DNA from: Agrobacterium tumefaciens
GTDB taxonomy: Bacteria > Pseudomonadota > Alphaproteobacteria > Rhizobiales > Rhizobiaceae
Assembly: GCF_005221325.1 (NCBI RefSeq)
Contig: NZ_CP039892.1
Location: forward strand, 6,849-70,848
DNA: 64,000 nucleotides
Reading direction: 5' to 3'
This document shows, in pieces, positions 24,665 through 31,725 of this stretch (position 1 is its first letter; each line of letters begins with the position of its first letter). Below the pieces are notes generated by a model. That model ran no database searches. It saw nothing but the letters and a program-made list of their open reading frames with translations, and was not told the DNA's origin. Position numbers and translations under genes: made by a program.

Positions 24665-25708
24665 TCAATGTGCTTCCAGCTTTGCACGCAGATCCCGGAG
24701 TTCCTGTCTTTCGCGAGCAGATTTATACAACTCGCTTAGTAGGAGATCGGGTTGGAAAGGCTTGTGCACAAGGTAGCCGATTGGCCGCGGCTCTCTAAGG
24801 AGGAGGTCGTGATGAGCCGTGACAATGATGATGTCACAATCGATAGTCTCTGAAATCTCTATGAGCATCTGCTTCCCGTCGGTCCCATCCTTGAATTGGA
24901 TTTCCGACACAACGAAATCGGGAGCATGGCGCACCGCAAGTTCGAGTCCTTCGGCACCATTTTTCGCGACACCCACAACCTTGAAACCAGCGTCGATAAG
25001 CAGATTTTCGAGATCGAGCGCGATGAGCGGTTCGTCGTCGATGATCAAAACACGCCCCGATCCAGTCAGCTTCTCAAGCTTACCTCGCGCAACAGCTGTT
25101 TCTGCCTGTTGTTTTGCCAGCTTCTCGGCAAGCTCTCGTAGTTCCCGGTCCTGATTTTCTATTCGGGCTTCAGCGTTTTCCAGTATGGTCCTTTCAACGA
25201 GAGACCGCCCTGGTAGTAAGTCGAGGACCTTCGGCAGCTGCTGCTTCCACCTTTCACGCTTCTCGTCCCAAGTCTGGGGCGAACGGAACTCAAGGCTTCC
25301 CTCCGTCAAAGCATGAACGATAAGTTCGCGAAGCTTCAATAACCCTTCGGGTTTTGTGATCTCCCACGACTGGGTTAGGCCCAACGTTCGAGTAACGTCG
25401 GTGTAGTCGACCGGAGGGATTACGATCGGAAGTGCCTGATGAGAGCGAACCCAAGTTGCCCCAAGCTCCATAAGACAAAAAGGCCGTTCCAAATAGGCAG
25501 CTGACATGAGAATGATCACCAACGCCGGCTCATCAATCTTGTTTTTGATGTACTGGTTGAAGTCGGAAGCGAACGGGATATCGTGGCCTCCTAGACTGGA
25601 GCAGAAAATTGTCCGCTCCGGCACCCCTACCGCCTCTTTGAGGAAATCAACAAGTAGGCGAGCTAACGCCTGATCGGCCGTAGCATGACTGATGAATATC
25701 GTTGGCAT
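24665..25708 (-). CDS. TIR domain fused to a pseudo-receiver domain (347 aa)
   Basis: ATG 25708 has GGAG upstream. Residues 1-135 form a TIR domain (start MPTIFISHATADQALARLLV) with the catalytic-type Glu81 in SAAYLERPFCLMELGATW; bacterial TIRs of this form cleave NAD or make signal nucleotides. Residues 170-215 are a coiled coil. Residues 218-335 are a response-regulator receiver fold (VLIIDDEPLIALDLENLL): the acidic pair is D224/D225, Thr297 and Lys316 are kept, but the phospho-acceptor Asp is Glu269 (APDFVVSEI). Such D-to-E changes often mimic the phosphorylated state. The natural reading is a signalling or anti-phage NADase with a locked regulatory domain. No partner gene is evident. Confidence 0.85.
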   Translation of the reverse strand: MPTIFISHATADQALARLLVDFLKEAVGVPERTIFCSSLGGHDIPFASDFNQYIKNKIDEPALVIILMSAAYLERPFCLMELGATWVRSHQALPIVIPPVDYTDVTRTLGLTQSWEITKPEGLLKLRELIVHALTEGSLEFRSPQTWDEKRERWKQQLPKVLDLLPGRSLVERTILENAEARIENQDRELRELAEKLAKQQAETAVARGKLEKLTGSGRVLIIDDEPLIALDLENLLIDAGFKVVGVAKNGAEGLELAVRHAPDFVVSEIQFKDGTDGKQMLIEISETIDCDIIIVTAHHDLLLREPRPIGYLVHKPFQPDLLLSELYKSARERQELRDLRAKLEAH

Positions 25709-25773
25709 GTTCGCTCCGCGCACTTTTTCGTCGCGGAAAATAACGTTGTTCCCGATTCGATTTCTACACAGAT

Positions 25774-26058
25774 TTAGTGCCGAGTTGCCGAAAGATCCTG
25801 GTCGACCTCGGATAGAAGCCTCACAGCTTCAAGCACGGTTGCGGCCGCGCCTTCGAGATCGTCGGCGATCACGGCATGATCGCGCTCGATGCGTTCGCCC
25901 AGCTGGTCCATATCCTGCCAGCGATCGTAGGCAACAGCGCGTGAGGCCAGCGCCCTGAACCGCAACGCCTTGCTTAATTCCTGAAGAACCGCGTCACGCT
26001 CAGAGGCGTCCATATCTGAAAATACCTTGCGGCTCTGACCGCGCAGCTCCTGTGCCAT
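25774..26058 (-). CDS. Small helical hypothetical protein (94 aa)
   Basis: ATG 26058 (MAQELRGQSRKVFSDMDASE) is preferred because AAGGAG stands eight bases before it; the frame opens as far back as 26313. The product is all-helical and highly charged. No family recognised. Divergent from 26209-26616. Confidence 0.55.
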   Translation of the reverse strand: MAQELRGQSRKVFSDMDASERDAVLQELSKALRFRALASRAVAYDRWQDMDQLGERIERDHAVIADDLEGAAATVLEAVRLLSEVDQDLSATRH

Positions 26059-26208
26059 ACGCTCCACTCCTTGGCCAACTCCAGTGAAACAACTCAGCGC
26101 TGACACGGGTTCCGTCACATTATTCATGGTTTCTAATGTATTAATGCGAGATTGACTATAATTCCTATGGAACAATGACATATCGCTCCGCAGGGATATG
26201 TCCTGCAC

Positions 26209-26616
26209 ATGAGCAAACATGATGATTGGCTTAAAGCTGCAGAAGATGCCTGCAGCTATCGACGCATGTACGCGTTGGCCTTGGAAATTTCGATCGAAAC
26301 CATCGATCCGCAACTGAAGGCGGCTGCGGATGGGGTGGTGGAAGTCTTGAAGGATGTCGTTGGCTTAGCTCTTGCGAGCTCGGACATCCTAAAGGAAGCG
26401 CGGCGGCGCTTTACAGTCCTAACAAACGCCTTAGCCGGCGCTCCTGAAATGGAACAGTTTGTCACCTCTGCTGGTTCTCCTGCGGAACAGGTAGAGGAGC
26501 TGTTATGTCAAATTCTGGAAAAGGTCGCGAGCAGGACCGCGCACGAGTTGCCGGCAATCAGGACCATGAGGTCCGATATGAAGCCGACAAGGAGGGCGTC
26601 TCCAAGGGGATGGTGA
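26209..26616 (+). CDS. Hypothetical helical protein (135 aa)
   Basis: The product starts MSKHDDWLKAAEDACSYRRM and stays helical for about 100 residues. The last third overlaps the DUF3606 gene in another frame and loses protein-like character there (SDMKPTRRASPRGW), so the true gene may be a fusion-free short form, or the overlap is real. No good ribosome site. Confidence 0.4.
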   Translation: MSKHDDWLKAAEDACSYRRMYALALEISIETIDPQLKAAADGVVEVLKDVVGLALASSDILKEARRRFTVLTNALAGAPEMEQFVTSAGSPAEQVEELLCQILEKVASRTAHELPAIRTMRSDMKPTRRASPRGW

Positions 26617-26684
26617 AGGACACCATCAAGGAAGTCGGCAATAGCCGGGAGAAGGTCGAGAACGAGCTGGATCGTAAAAAGTGA
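26505..26684 (+). CDS. DUF3606-like small protein (59 aa)
   Basis: ATG 26505 has AGAGGAGCTGTT upstream. The product starts MSNSGKGREQDRARVAGNQD and has the typical VRYEADKEGVSKGMVKDTIK and VGNSREKVENELDRKK ending of the DUF3606 family, small basic proteins of unknown function common in Rhizobiales and often induced by stress. Confidence 0.7.
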   Translation: MSNSGKGREQDRARVAGNQDHEVRYEADKEGVSKGMVKDTIKEVGNSREKVENELDRKK

Positions 26685-26690
26685 GACATC

Positions 26691-26888
26691 ATGTCCGTTC
26701 ACCCCCTCGAATTCCTTTCACTTGCGTCGAGCCAGATGGTGCGCAGCGCAGTCAGACAACAGTCCGGCTACCAGCCGCCAGAGAGTGATGGCGCGTTTGC
26801 GCTCCTGCTCGATCGATTGGCCCAAGCGGAAAATGGCCTGGGCCGTACCGATATCAGGGCAACCAGCCCTTGCCGGGAAAGTGAATAG
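26691..26888 (+). CDS. Small hypothetical protein (65 aa)
   Basis: Starts six bases after the DUF3606 stop and is followed by a terminator at 26974, which fits a short transcript. The product begins MSVHPLEFLSLASSQMVRSA. No domain recognised. Confidence 0.4.
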   Translation: MSVHPLEFLSLASSQMVRSAVRQQSGYQPPESDGAFALLLDRLAQAENGLGRTDIRATSPCRESE

Positions 26889-26973
26889 TGCTCATATGCG
26901 GGTAAGCGGTTGCGCCCACTGTCCCCCGGGCGCCAGCTGTTCCCCTCTGGAGGTTTCGACCTTCCAATTTTAA

Positions 26974-27000
26974 GGGCCGCGATCTCGCCGGCCCTTTTTT
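26974..27000 (+). terminator. Rho-independent terminator
   Basis: Stem GGGCCG (26974-26979) with CGGCCC (26989-26994), loop of nine, then six or more T. It ends the plus-strand genes before the convergent SRAP gene. Confidence 0.75.
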
Positions 27001-27001
27001 C

Positions 27002-27685
27002 TTACAACGAATTGACCAGCGGCTTCTTCGTATCGGTCCCGTCGTAGCGCGACGAGTTAACGTCTCGGCCGACGCGGTGAAACACCAGGTCATCATCAAT
27101 CTGGTGATCGAGCAACAGTGCTTTGGCGTCCTTTCCCTGAAGGTCAGTATCAAGCCAGTCGTCGTAGCTACTCTGGTCGAGGATCACTGGCATCCTCGTA
27201 TGGATATGCGCGATGTGCTGAACGGCCGGCGCGGTGATTATGGTACAGCTGGTTACGCCAAGCTTTTCGTTGTGCGCCCAGAGGCCGGCAAAGGAGAACC
27301 CTTTGCCTTCCGGCATCTGCAGCAGCCATGGGTCTTTTTTGCCGTCCTCGGCATTCGTCGTCCATTCGAAATACCCATCAGCCGGGATGAGACAGCGCTT
27401 CGACTTGAACGGTTCACGGAACGCGCCAGAGGTATCGACAGTCTCGATGCGGGCATTGAACATCGTCGCCTTCGGCATTTCCTTGGCGAAGAACGGCACG
27501 AGCCACCACCGGCCGTAATCGACCTCAAGCGCGCCGGTCTTGTCCTTATGGGCAAAATAAACGCTCTGCGTGGGCGCGATGTTGTATTGGGGCGGCATGT
27601 TGGATGGTGGCGGGGCAGCGTTGTGGATGCTGTAGAGCGCGTGGATCTCTGCCCAGGTCATTTCATTGGTAAACCGTCCGCACAT
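27002..27685 (-). CDS. SRAP/HMCES-type SOS-associated protein (YedK family, 227 aa)
   Basis: ATG 27685 has AAGGAGAGACCGA upstream and places Cys2 directly after Met1 (MCGRFTNEMTWAEIH), which the family needs: Met removal exposes Cys2, which links to abasic sites in single-stranded DNA. Other family marks are QYNIAPTQ, FNARIETV, KRCLIPADGYFEW (the Glu/His set with HIHTRMPVIL). Such genes are frequent on plasmids, where they may protect single-stranded DNA during conjugation or SOS. Confidence 0.9.
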   Translation of the reverse strand: MCGRFTNEMTWAEIHALYSIHNAAPPPSNMPPQYNIAPTQSVYFAHKDKTGALEVDYGRWWLVPFFAKEMPKATMFNARIETVDTSGAFREPFKSKRCLIPADGYFEWTTNAEDGKKDPWLLQMPEGKGFSFAGLWAHNEKLGVTSCTIITAPAVQHIAHIHTRMPVILDQSSYDDWLDTDLQGKDAKALLLDHQIDDDLVFHRVGRDVNSSRYDGTDTKKPLVNSL

Positions 27686-27757
27686 TCGGTCTCTCCTTTT
27701 TGAGCTGGAACGATATGTCAAAATCTCTGTTCCGTCGAAAAAACGAACGGTGTTGGT

Positions 27758-27994
27758 ATGGCGCGATACTACTTTCAAATCCGAAACAATGGTTTGCTCG
27801 AAGAAGATCAGGAAGGAACAGAACTAGCCTCAGACGACGCAGCACAACTTGAGGCAATAGCAGGCGCGCGAGAGGTCGTTGCAGATCGGGTGAAACGGGG
27901 CGAGACGATCGGAACCGATGCGTTCGAGGTCGTGAATGAGCGTGGCGAGTTGATCCACACGCTACCGCTCCGGTCGGTTCTAAAGTTGACCTGA
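27758..27994 (+). CDS. DUF6894-type small protein (78 aa)
   Basis: The product starts MARYYFQIRNNGLLEEDQEG and has the pattern of the small rhizobial MxRYYF family (DUF6894): N-terminal beta-strand, then D-x-x-G-x-E-L and a long helix (EAIAGAREVVADRV). Function unknown; these proteins occur in many copies in Rhizobiales genomes. It is divergent from the SRAP gene with 72 bp between. Confidence 0.75.
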   Translation: MARYYFQIRNNGLLEEDQEGTELASDDAAQLEAIAGAREVVADRVKRGETIGTDAFEVVNERGELIHTLPLRSVLKLT

Positions 27995-28135
27995 GCATAA
28001 AGCATGGAACGATGTCACGGCCGACGTGTTGAATCCGCAAGCGGGTCGATGAGCGACCGAAGATGGACCTACCCGGCGTGATGACCTGATGGCGATTTGC
28101 AGACGCTCCACCGCTGCAATGAAGGAGATAAGAAC

Positions 28136-28327
28136 ATGAGTTCGACAACCGACAAGATTTCCGGCAAGGCTAACGAGCTGACCGGCAAGGCCAAGCAGGC
28201 CGTTGGTGACGCGACCGACAATCGCAGCATGGAATCCAAGGGCGCAGCCCAGGAAGCCAAAGGCGATGCGCAGCAGGCTAAGGGCCATGCGAAAGACGGC
28301 GTGAAGAGTGTCGTCGACAAGGCCTAG
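28136..28327 (+). CDS. CsbD-like stress protein (63 aa)
   Basis: GAAGGAGATAAGAAC precedes ATG 28136. The product has the CsbD form: repeated GKANELTGKAKQAVGDATDN and KGAAQEAKGDAQQAKGHAKD, highly hydrophilic and low complexity. CsbD proteins accumulate under stress or stationary phase; the mechanism is unknown. A strong terminator follows. Confidence 0.85.
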   Translation: MSSTTDKISGKANELTGKAKQAVGDATDNRSMESKGAAQEAKGDAQQAKGHAKDGVKSVVDKA

Positions 28328-28356
28328 CAGCTAATGTGCCTCCCAGCACGGACCCT

Positions 28357-28382
28357 GGCCCGCTCAGTGAGCGGGCCTTTTT
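28357..28382 (+). terminator. Rho-independent terminator after the CsbD gene
   Basis: GGCCCGCTCA / TGAGCGGGCC stem followed by TTTTT at 28378-28382. It also covers the 3' end of the convergent gene at 28364-28585. Confidence 0.8.
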
Positions 28383-28585
28383 CGTGAAGATCCCAACAAT
28401 TCATCAATCGCGGCTTTAGCTCGCTCCAGGCAAACCTCCGGCCCTTCTAGCCGTGACGCCTCTGGCCGACCTGCGGGAAAGGACATCACAGCGTTTCCGC
28501 CGGGCGGCGTCACCACAGCAAAATGGTCACCCGGACTGTAGATGGCGATCCGGTGGTTTTTGTAATGTTCAATATGGGCTGGCAT
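28364..28585 (-). CDS. Small hypothetical protein (73 aa)
   Basis: ATG 28585 (MPAHIEHYKNHRIAIYSPGD) is chosen with AGGTGGAACGAT upstream; an ATG at 28633 would add 16 residues. The protein looks like a short beta-rich domain (FAVVTPPGGNAVMSFPAGRP) with a helical tail. Function unknown. Confidence 0.5.
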   Translation of the reverse strand: MPAHIEHYKNHRIAIYSPGDHFAVVTPPGGNAVMSFPAGRPEASRLEGPEVCLERAKAAIDELLGSSRKRPAH

Positions 28586-28665
28586 ATCGTTCCACCTGCA
28601 AATCTGCACATTGCTCTCAGAGAGAAATCGCATGATTTTTGTCTTCCGATCTAGGAGGACGAACC

Positions 28666-29496
28666 ATGATTGACGCGAATCCATACCGCGAGGACGACCC
28701 CGATCTTCTCGAAAATACGAACTTGCCGAAGAGTTTCGTCAGGCGTCTACGCAATGCCTACTATACTAGGTTGTCAGACTTTGACGAGCTGACCGACATT
28801 CAGATGTTGCGTGAGCCCGGAATCAGCAAGCGGATAATAAAGGCCGTAAGGACTGAACGGCAACTTGCGCAAGGCGTATTGGCTTATGGTCCGCCACAGG
28901 AAGAGGTTATGGTGAAACCGGCTTTCGATGAGAACTTTCACCTCTCTGAGGCCGGTCATTTTATAGCGACCGCAGCAATGTATGTTCGATCGGCTCGAAT
29001 TATACGGGAAAGCGAGCGATGGGATTATCAATCCTCAATGCTCGCACGTCCGACACTTCATTTGCTATCGCACGCCATAGAGATGCTTCTCAAATTCCCT
29101 TTGATCTATGCAGGAAACACGCTCGAACAGGTGAAAAAGAACTACGGCCATCGATTGATCGATCTTTGGCGCGAGGACGAGAACCGACATATTCGAGAAA
29201 CGGTCAAAGCGCACGCCCAGAAGCATTGGACCTACGCCCGCGACAGCGGCAAATGGCCGAATGATGACTTTTCACCTAATCCCGTCGAGGTCGTTGACAA
29301 AGCCCTCCTGCAACTCGGTCGCCTTAGCACCAAGGATACATCGTTTGCGCTCAAATATATCTACCCTGAAAAAGAGCCCGCACCGCGATCGGCGTTCTTG
29401 ATTGACGTGTTCGGTGACACGATCGAGGACGGGGTGGGCAATCCTCGATCTCTTCTTCAGGGGTTGACGCTCGAACAAGATCTCGATCCAAGGTGA
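28666..29496 (+). CDS. HhH plus HEPN-like protein (276 aa)
   Basis: ATG 28666 has AGGAGG seven bases upstream. Residues 15-60 resemble a helix-hairpin-helix or RNA polymerase alpha-CTD-like fold (LPKSFVRRLRNAYYTRLSDF, then LREPGISKRIIKAVRTER). Residues 120-190 have a helical core with THLLSHAIEMLLK-type and NYGHRLIDLW segments (first is preceded by RP) reminiscent of HEPN-like four-helix proteins; an R-x5-H (RETVKAH) follows. HEPN proteins are often RNases in defence or toxin systems. The HEPN call is weak. Immediately left of the resolvase-bounded island. Confidence 0.5.
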   Translation: MIDANPYREDDPDLLENTNLPKSFVRRLRNAYYTRLSDFDELTDIQMLREPGISKRIIKAVRTERQLAQGVLAYGPPQEEVMVKPAFDENFHLSEAGHFIATAAMYVRSARIIRESERWDYQSSMLARPTLHLLSHAIEMLLKFPLIYAGNTLEQVKKNYGHRLIDLWREDENRHIRETVKAHAQKHWTYARDSGKWPNDDFSPNPVEVVDKALLQLGRLSTKDTSFALKYIYPEKEPAPRSAFLIDVFGDTIEDGVGNPRSLLQGLTLEQDLDPR

Positions 29497-29600
29497 TCTT
29501 TCTCGCCCACTGGTTCAATAGGGTTGCTCCTCTGCGCCTAGCCAATTAGAGTTGTCGTTTCATATAATGCGCCTAGCTCGTTAGCTAGGCCCATTGGACT

Positions 29601-29735
29601 ATACTCACGCTGGCCCCTCAGAGCCCGATAATGTTGGCGCAGTGACATCGCGCAATCGAGGCAACGGATTTCTGTTCCACCTCGATCAATCAGGCGCGCA
29701 TGTGCCACTTGCTCGGGACTGAGCGCATCTGGCGG
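29601..29735 (-). pseudogene. Decayed 3' end of a serine resolvase gene
   Basis: Read on the minus strand it gives PPDALSPEQVAHARLI in one frame and IEVEQKSVASIAR in another. The intact resolvase at 41605-42162 has PPNALSPEQVAHARQLIEAE and EQKSVTSIARLF at the same place. A frameshift and an internal deletion separate the parts. It is therefore the C-terminal helix-turn-helix of a related resolvase, in the same orientation as the intact copy about 12 kb to the right. Confidence 0.85.
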
Positions 29736-29851
29736 CTCGAATCAGAAGCCATTGATCTTTAGTGGCGGCCTAGTTCGACCGAAATCACTGTCCTGACACA
29801 GCCGAACATAAAGATCCCTTTGCGGCTTCGTCCACAACCCAGAGAAAGCAA

Positions 29852-29867
29852 TTAACGTCGCGTTAAC
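29852..29867 (+). promoter_or_regulatory. CtrA-binding box upstream of the PBP gene
   Basis: TTAA (29852-29855), seven bases, TTAAC (29863-29867) fits the full alphaproteobacterial CtrA site TTAA-N7-TTAAC without a mismatch. It lies about 100 bp before the PBP start. CtrA controls cell-division genes in this class, so the plasmid gene may be cell-cycle controlled. Confidence 0.6.
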
Positions 29868-29964
29868 CAACCGACGGTAACAATTTTCCCGTGCAAGCTA
29901 CCCTACGCACAATTACGTCCAGCTTTTGAATGCCACTTAAATCTCATATTGCGGATTGTTTTGA

Positions 29965-31725
29965 ATGTCTGTCATCTCTCGCATCATGGCTATCAAAACA
30001 AGGGGCCACGTTAATGCTTCCGCCAAAGGTGCGAAGCACTTTCGCCATCAGGGTATCGTGATAAAGCGCCAAGCGAACGCCCGCCAGCGCTTGGCCATCC
30101 TAATCGGCGCATTCGCCGTGATGTTCGTGGTAATCGGAGGTCGGTTGATCCAGTATGGGATCGCCAACCCTATTGTAACTGGGTCTATACCTCCCCAAAA
30201 CGCGGTAGCCTCGAGACCGGACATCATCGACCGTAATGGCGAGCTTCTTGCTACTGATCTTAACATGGTCTCCTTATATGCGGACCCACGCAAAATCGTC
30301 GATCCCGACGAGGTAGTAGAAAAGCTAGCGGCCGTTATCCCCAATCTCGACTGGGGTGACACACATAAGAAGCTTCGTTCCAAGACTGCCTTCCAATGGC
30401 TTCGGCGCCAACTAACCCCTCGTCAGCAGGCGGACATCTTGGCCCTCGGCATTCCGGGCGTAGGCTTCCGTCCCGAAAAGCGCCGGTTTTATCCTGGCGG
30501 GGTCACCGCTTCCCATATCGTAGGTCATGTGAACGTCGACAACCAAGGCCTCGCAGGCATGGAAAGATATCTGGACCAACAAGGCTTTTCCGACCTGCGT
30601 GATGCAGGCATGACGAGCAATATCCCGCTCGAGCCGGTTAAGCTGTCGATCGACGTTCGCGTGCAAAGCATTGTTCGCGATATCGTCCAGAATGCTATGA
30701 CGAACTACAAGGCTGAGGCTGCGGGCGCGGTTATCATCGATGTGGAAACTGGCGAGATCCTCGCGATGGCGTCCGTCCCGGATTACGATCCGAACCAGCC
30801 GTCACGCACCCTTGCCGATGGTAGTATTGATAAAGAATACGAGAAGGGTTGGTTCAACCGCATCAGCAACGCGACGTTTGAAATGGGATCGACCTTCAAG
30901 AGCTTCACGCTTGCCATGGGCTTGGACGAGGGAAAAATCAATCTGAACTCGGTCGTGGACGCCTCAAGGCCTATTCGCATGGGCGGCTTTACCATTAAGG
31001 ATTTCAAGGGCAAGAACCGCCCTTTGTCCATTCCTGAAGTTTTCCAGTATTCGTCAAATATAGGCACAGCCGCGGTCGCTGACCGAGTCGGGATCGAGGG
31101 TCATCAACAATTCCTGACCAAGCTCGGCCTTCTCAGCAAAGTTGAGACAGAAATGCCCGGCGTAGCTATTCCGACGCAACCCCGCGTCTGGAAGAAGATC
31201 AATTCGGTTACCATCTCGTTCGGGCATGGTGTCGCTACTACCCCGCTACAAACCGCCGTTGCGGCCGCTGCGCTGATGAACGGCGGCGACCTTATTCCAC
31301 CGACATTTCTCACCCGCTCGAAGGATCAAGCAGATGGGATCAAAAAGAAGGTCATCAGGGACCAAACCAGCGCTGACATGCGTTATCTTTACAACTGGAA
31401 TGGTTTGAAAGGTTCGGGCCGAAGCGCTCAGGTCGAAGGCTTCCATGTCGGAGGCAAGACCGGAACAGCTGATAAGGTCATCAACGGTCGTTACGCCAAA
31501 GACATAAATTTCAACGCCTTTGTTGCCGCATTCCCTATGGATAAACCCCGATACGTAGCGCTTTCGATAATCGATGCGCCGATCTCAGGCGAGCATGGGG
31601 GCCGCACGGCAGCCTCGACGGCCGCTCCCATGATGAAGCAGATCATTGGCAGAACGGCTGCGCTCTTAGGCGTTACGCCGAGGTTCGGCTCTCCTGACGC
31701 CCAGAGCCTACTTGTAAATTATTGA
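29965..31725 (+). CDS. Class B penicillin-binding protein, FtsI/PBP3 type (586 aa)
   Basis: Septal peptidoglycan transpeptidase. A membrane segment at about residues 42-62 is followed by the PBP dimerisation domain (RPDIIDRNGELLATDLNMVS) and the transpeptidase: Ser309 in GSTFKSFT, SSN at 364-365 (YSSNIGT), K498-T-G in GGKTGTADK. All catalytic motifs are intact. The segment before the KTG box (MRYLYNWNGLKGSGRSAQVE) appears to differ from usual rhizobial FtsI. A second ftsI on a plasmid is unexpected; its 3' end overlaps the ADIC synthase gene by 53 bp. Inference: a beta-lactam-like-insensitive copy that protects the producer. Confidence 0.9.
   Translation: MSVISRIMAIKTRGHVNASAKGAKHFRHQGIVIKRQANARQRLAILIGAFAVMFVVIGGRLIQYGIANPIVTGSIPPQNAVASRPDIIDRNGELLATDLNMVSLYADPRKIVDPDEVVEKLAAVIPNLDWGDTHKKLRSKTAFQWLRRQLTPRQQADILALGIPGVGFRPEKRRFYPGGVTASHIVGHVNVDNQGLAGMERYLDQQGFSDLRDAGMTSNIPLEPVKLSIDVRVQSIVRDIVQNAMTNYKAEAAGAVIIDVETGEILAMASVPDYDPNQPSRTLADGSIDKEYEKGWFNRISNATFEMGSTFKSFTLAMGLDEGKINLNSVVDASRPIRMGGFTIKDFKGKNRPLSIPEVFQYSSNIGTAAVADRVGIEGHQQFLTKLGLLSKVETEMPGVAIPTQPRVWKKINSVTISFGHGVATTPLQTAVAAAALMNGGDLIPPTFLTRSKDQADGIKKKVIRDQTSADMRYLYNWNGLKGSGRSAQVEGFHVGGKTGTADKVINGRYAKDINFNAFVAAFPMDKPRYVALSIIDAPISGEHGGRTAASTAAPMMKQIIGRTAALLGVTPRFGSPDAQSLLVNY

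Larger units (their letters stand above)
29497..29964. other. Left border of the island
   Basis: This gap holds the resolvase relic (29601-29735) and, from about 29740, the promoter region of the PBP gene including the CtrA box. A palindrome GCCTAGC(TC)GTTAGCTAGGC lies at 29570-29590. Confidence 0.6.
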
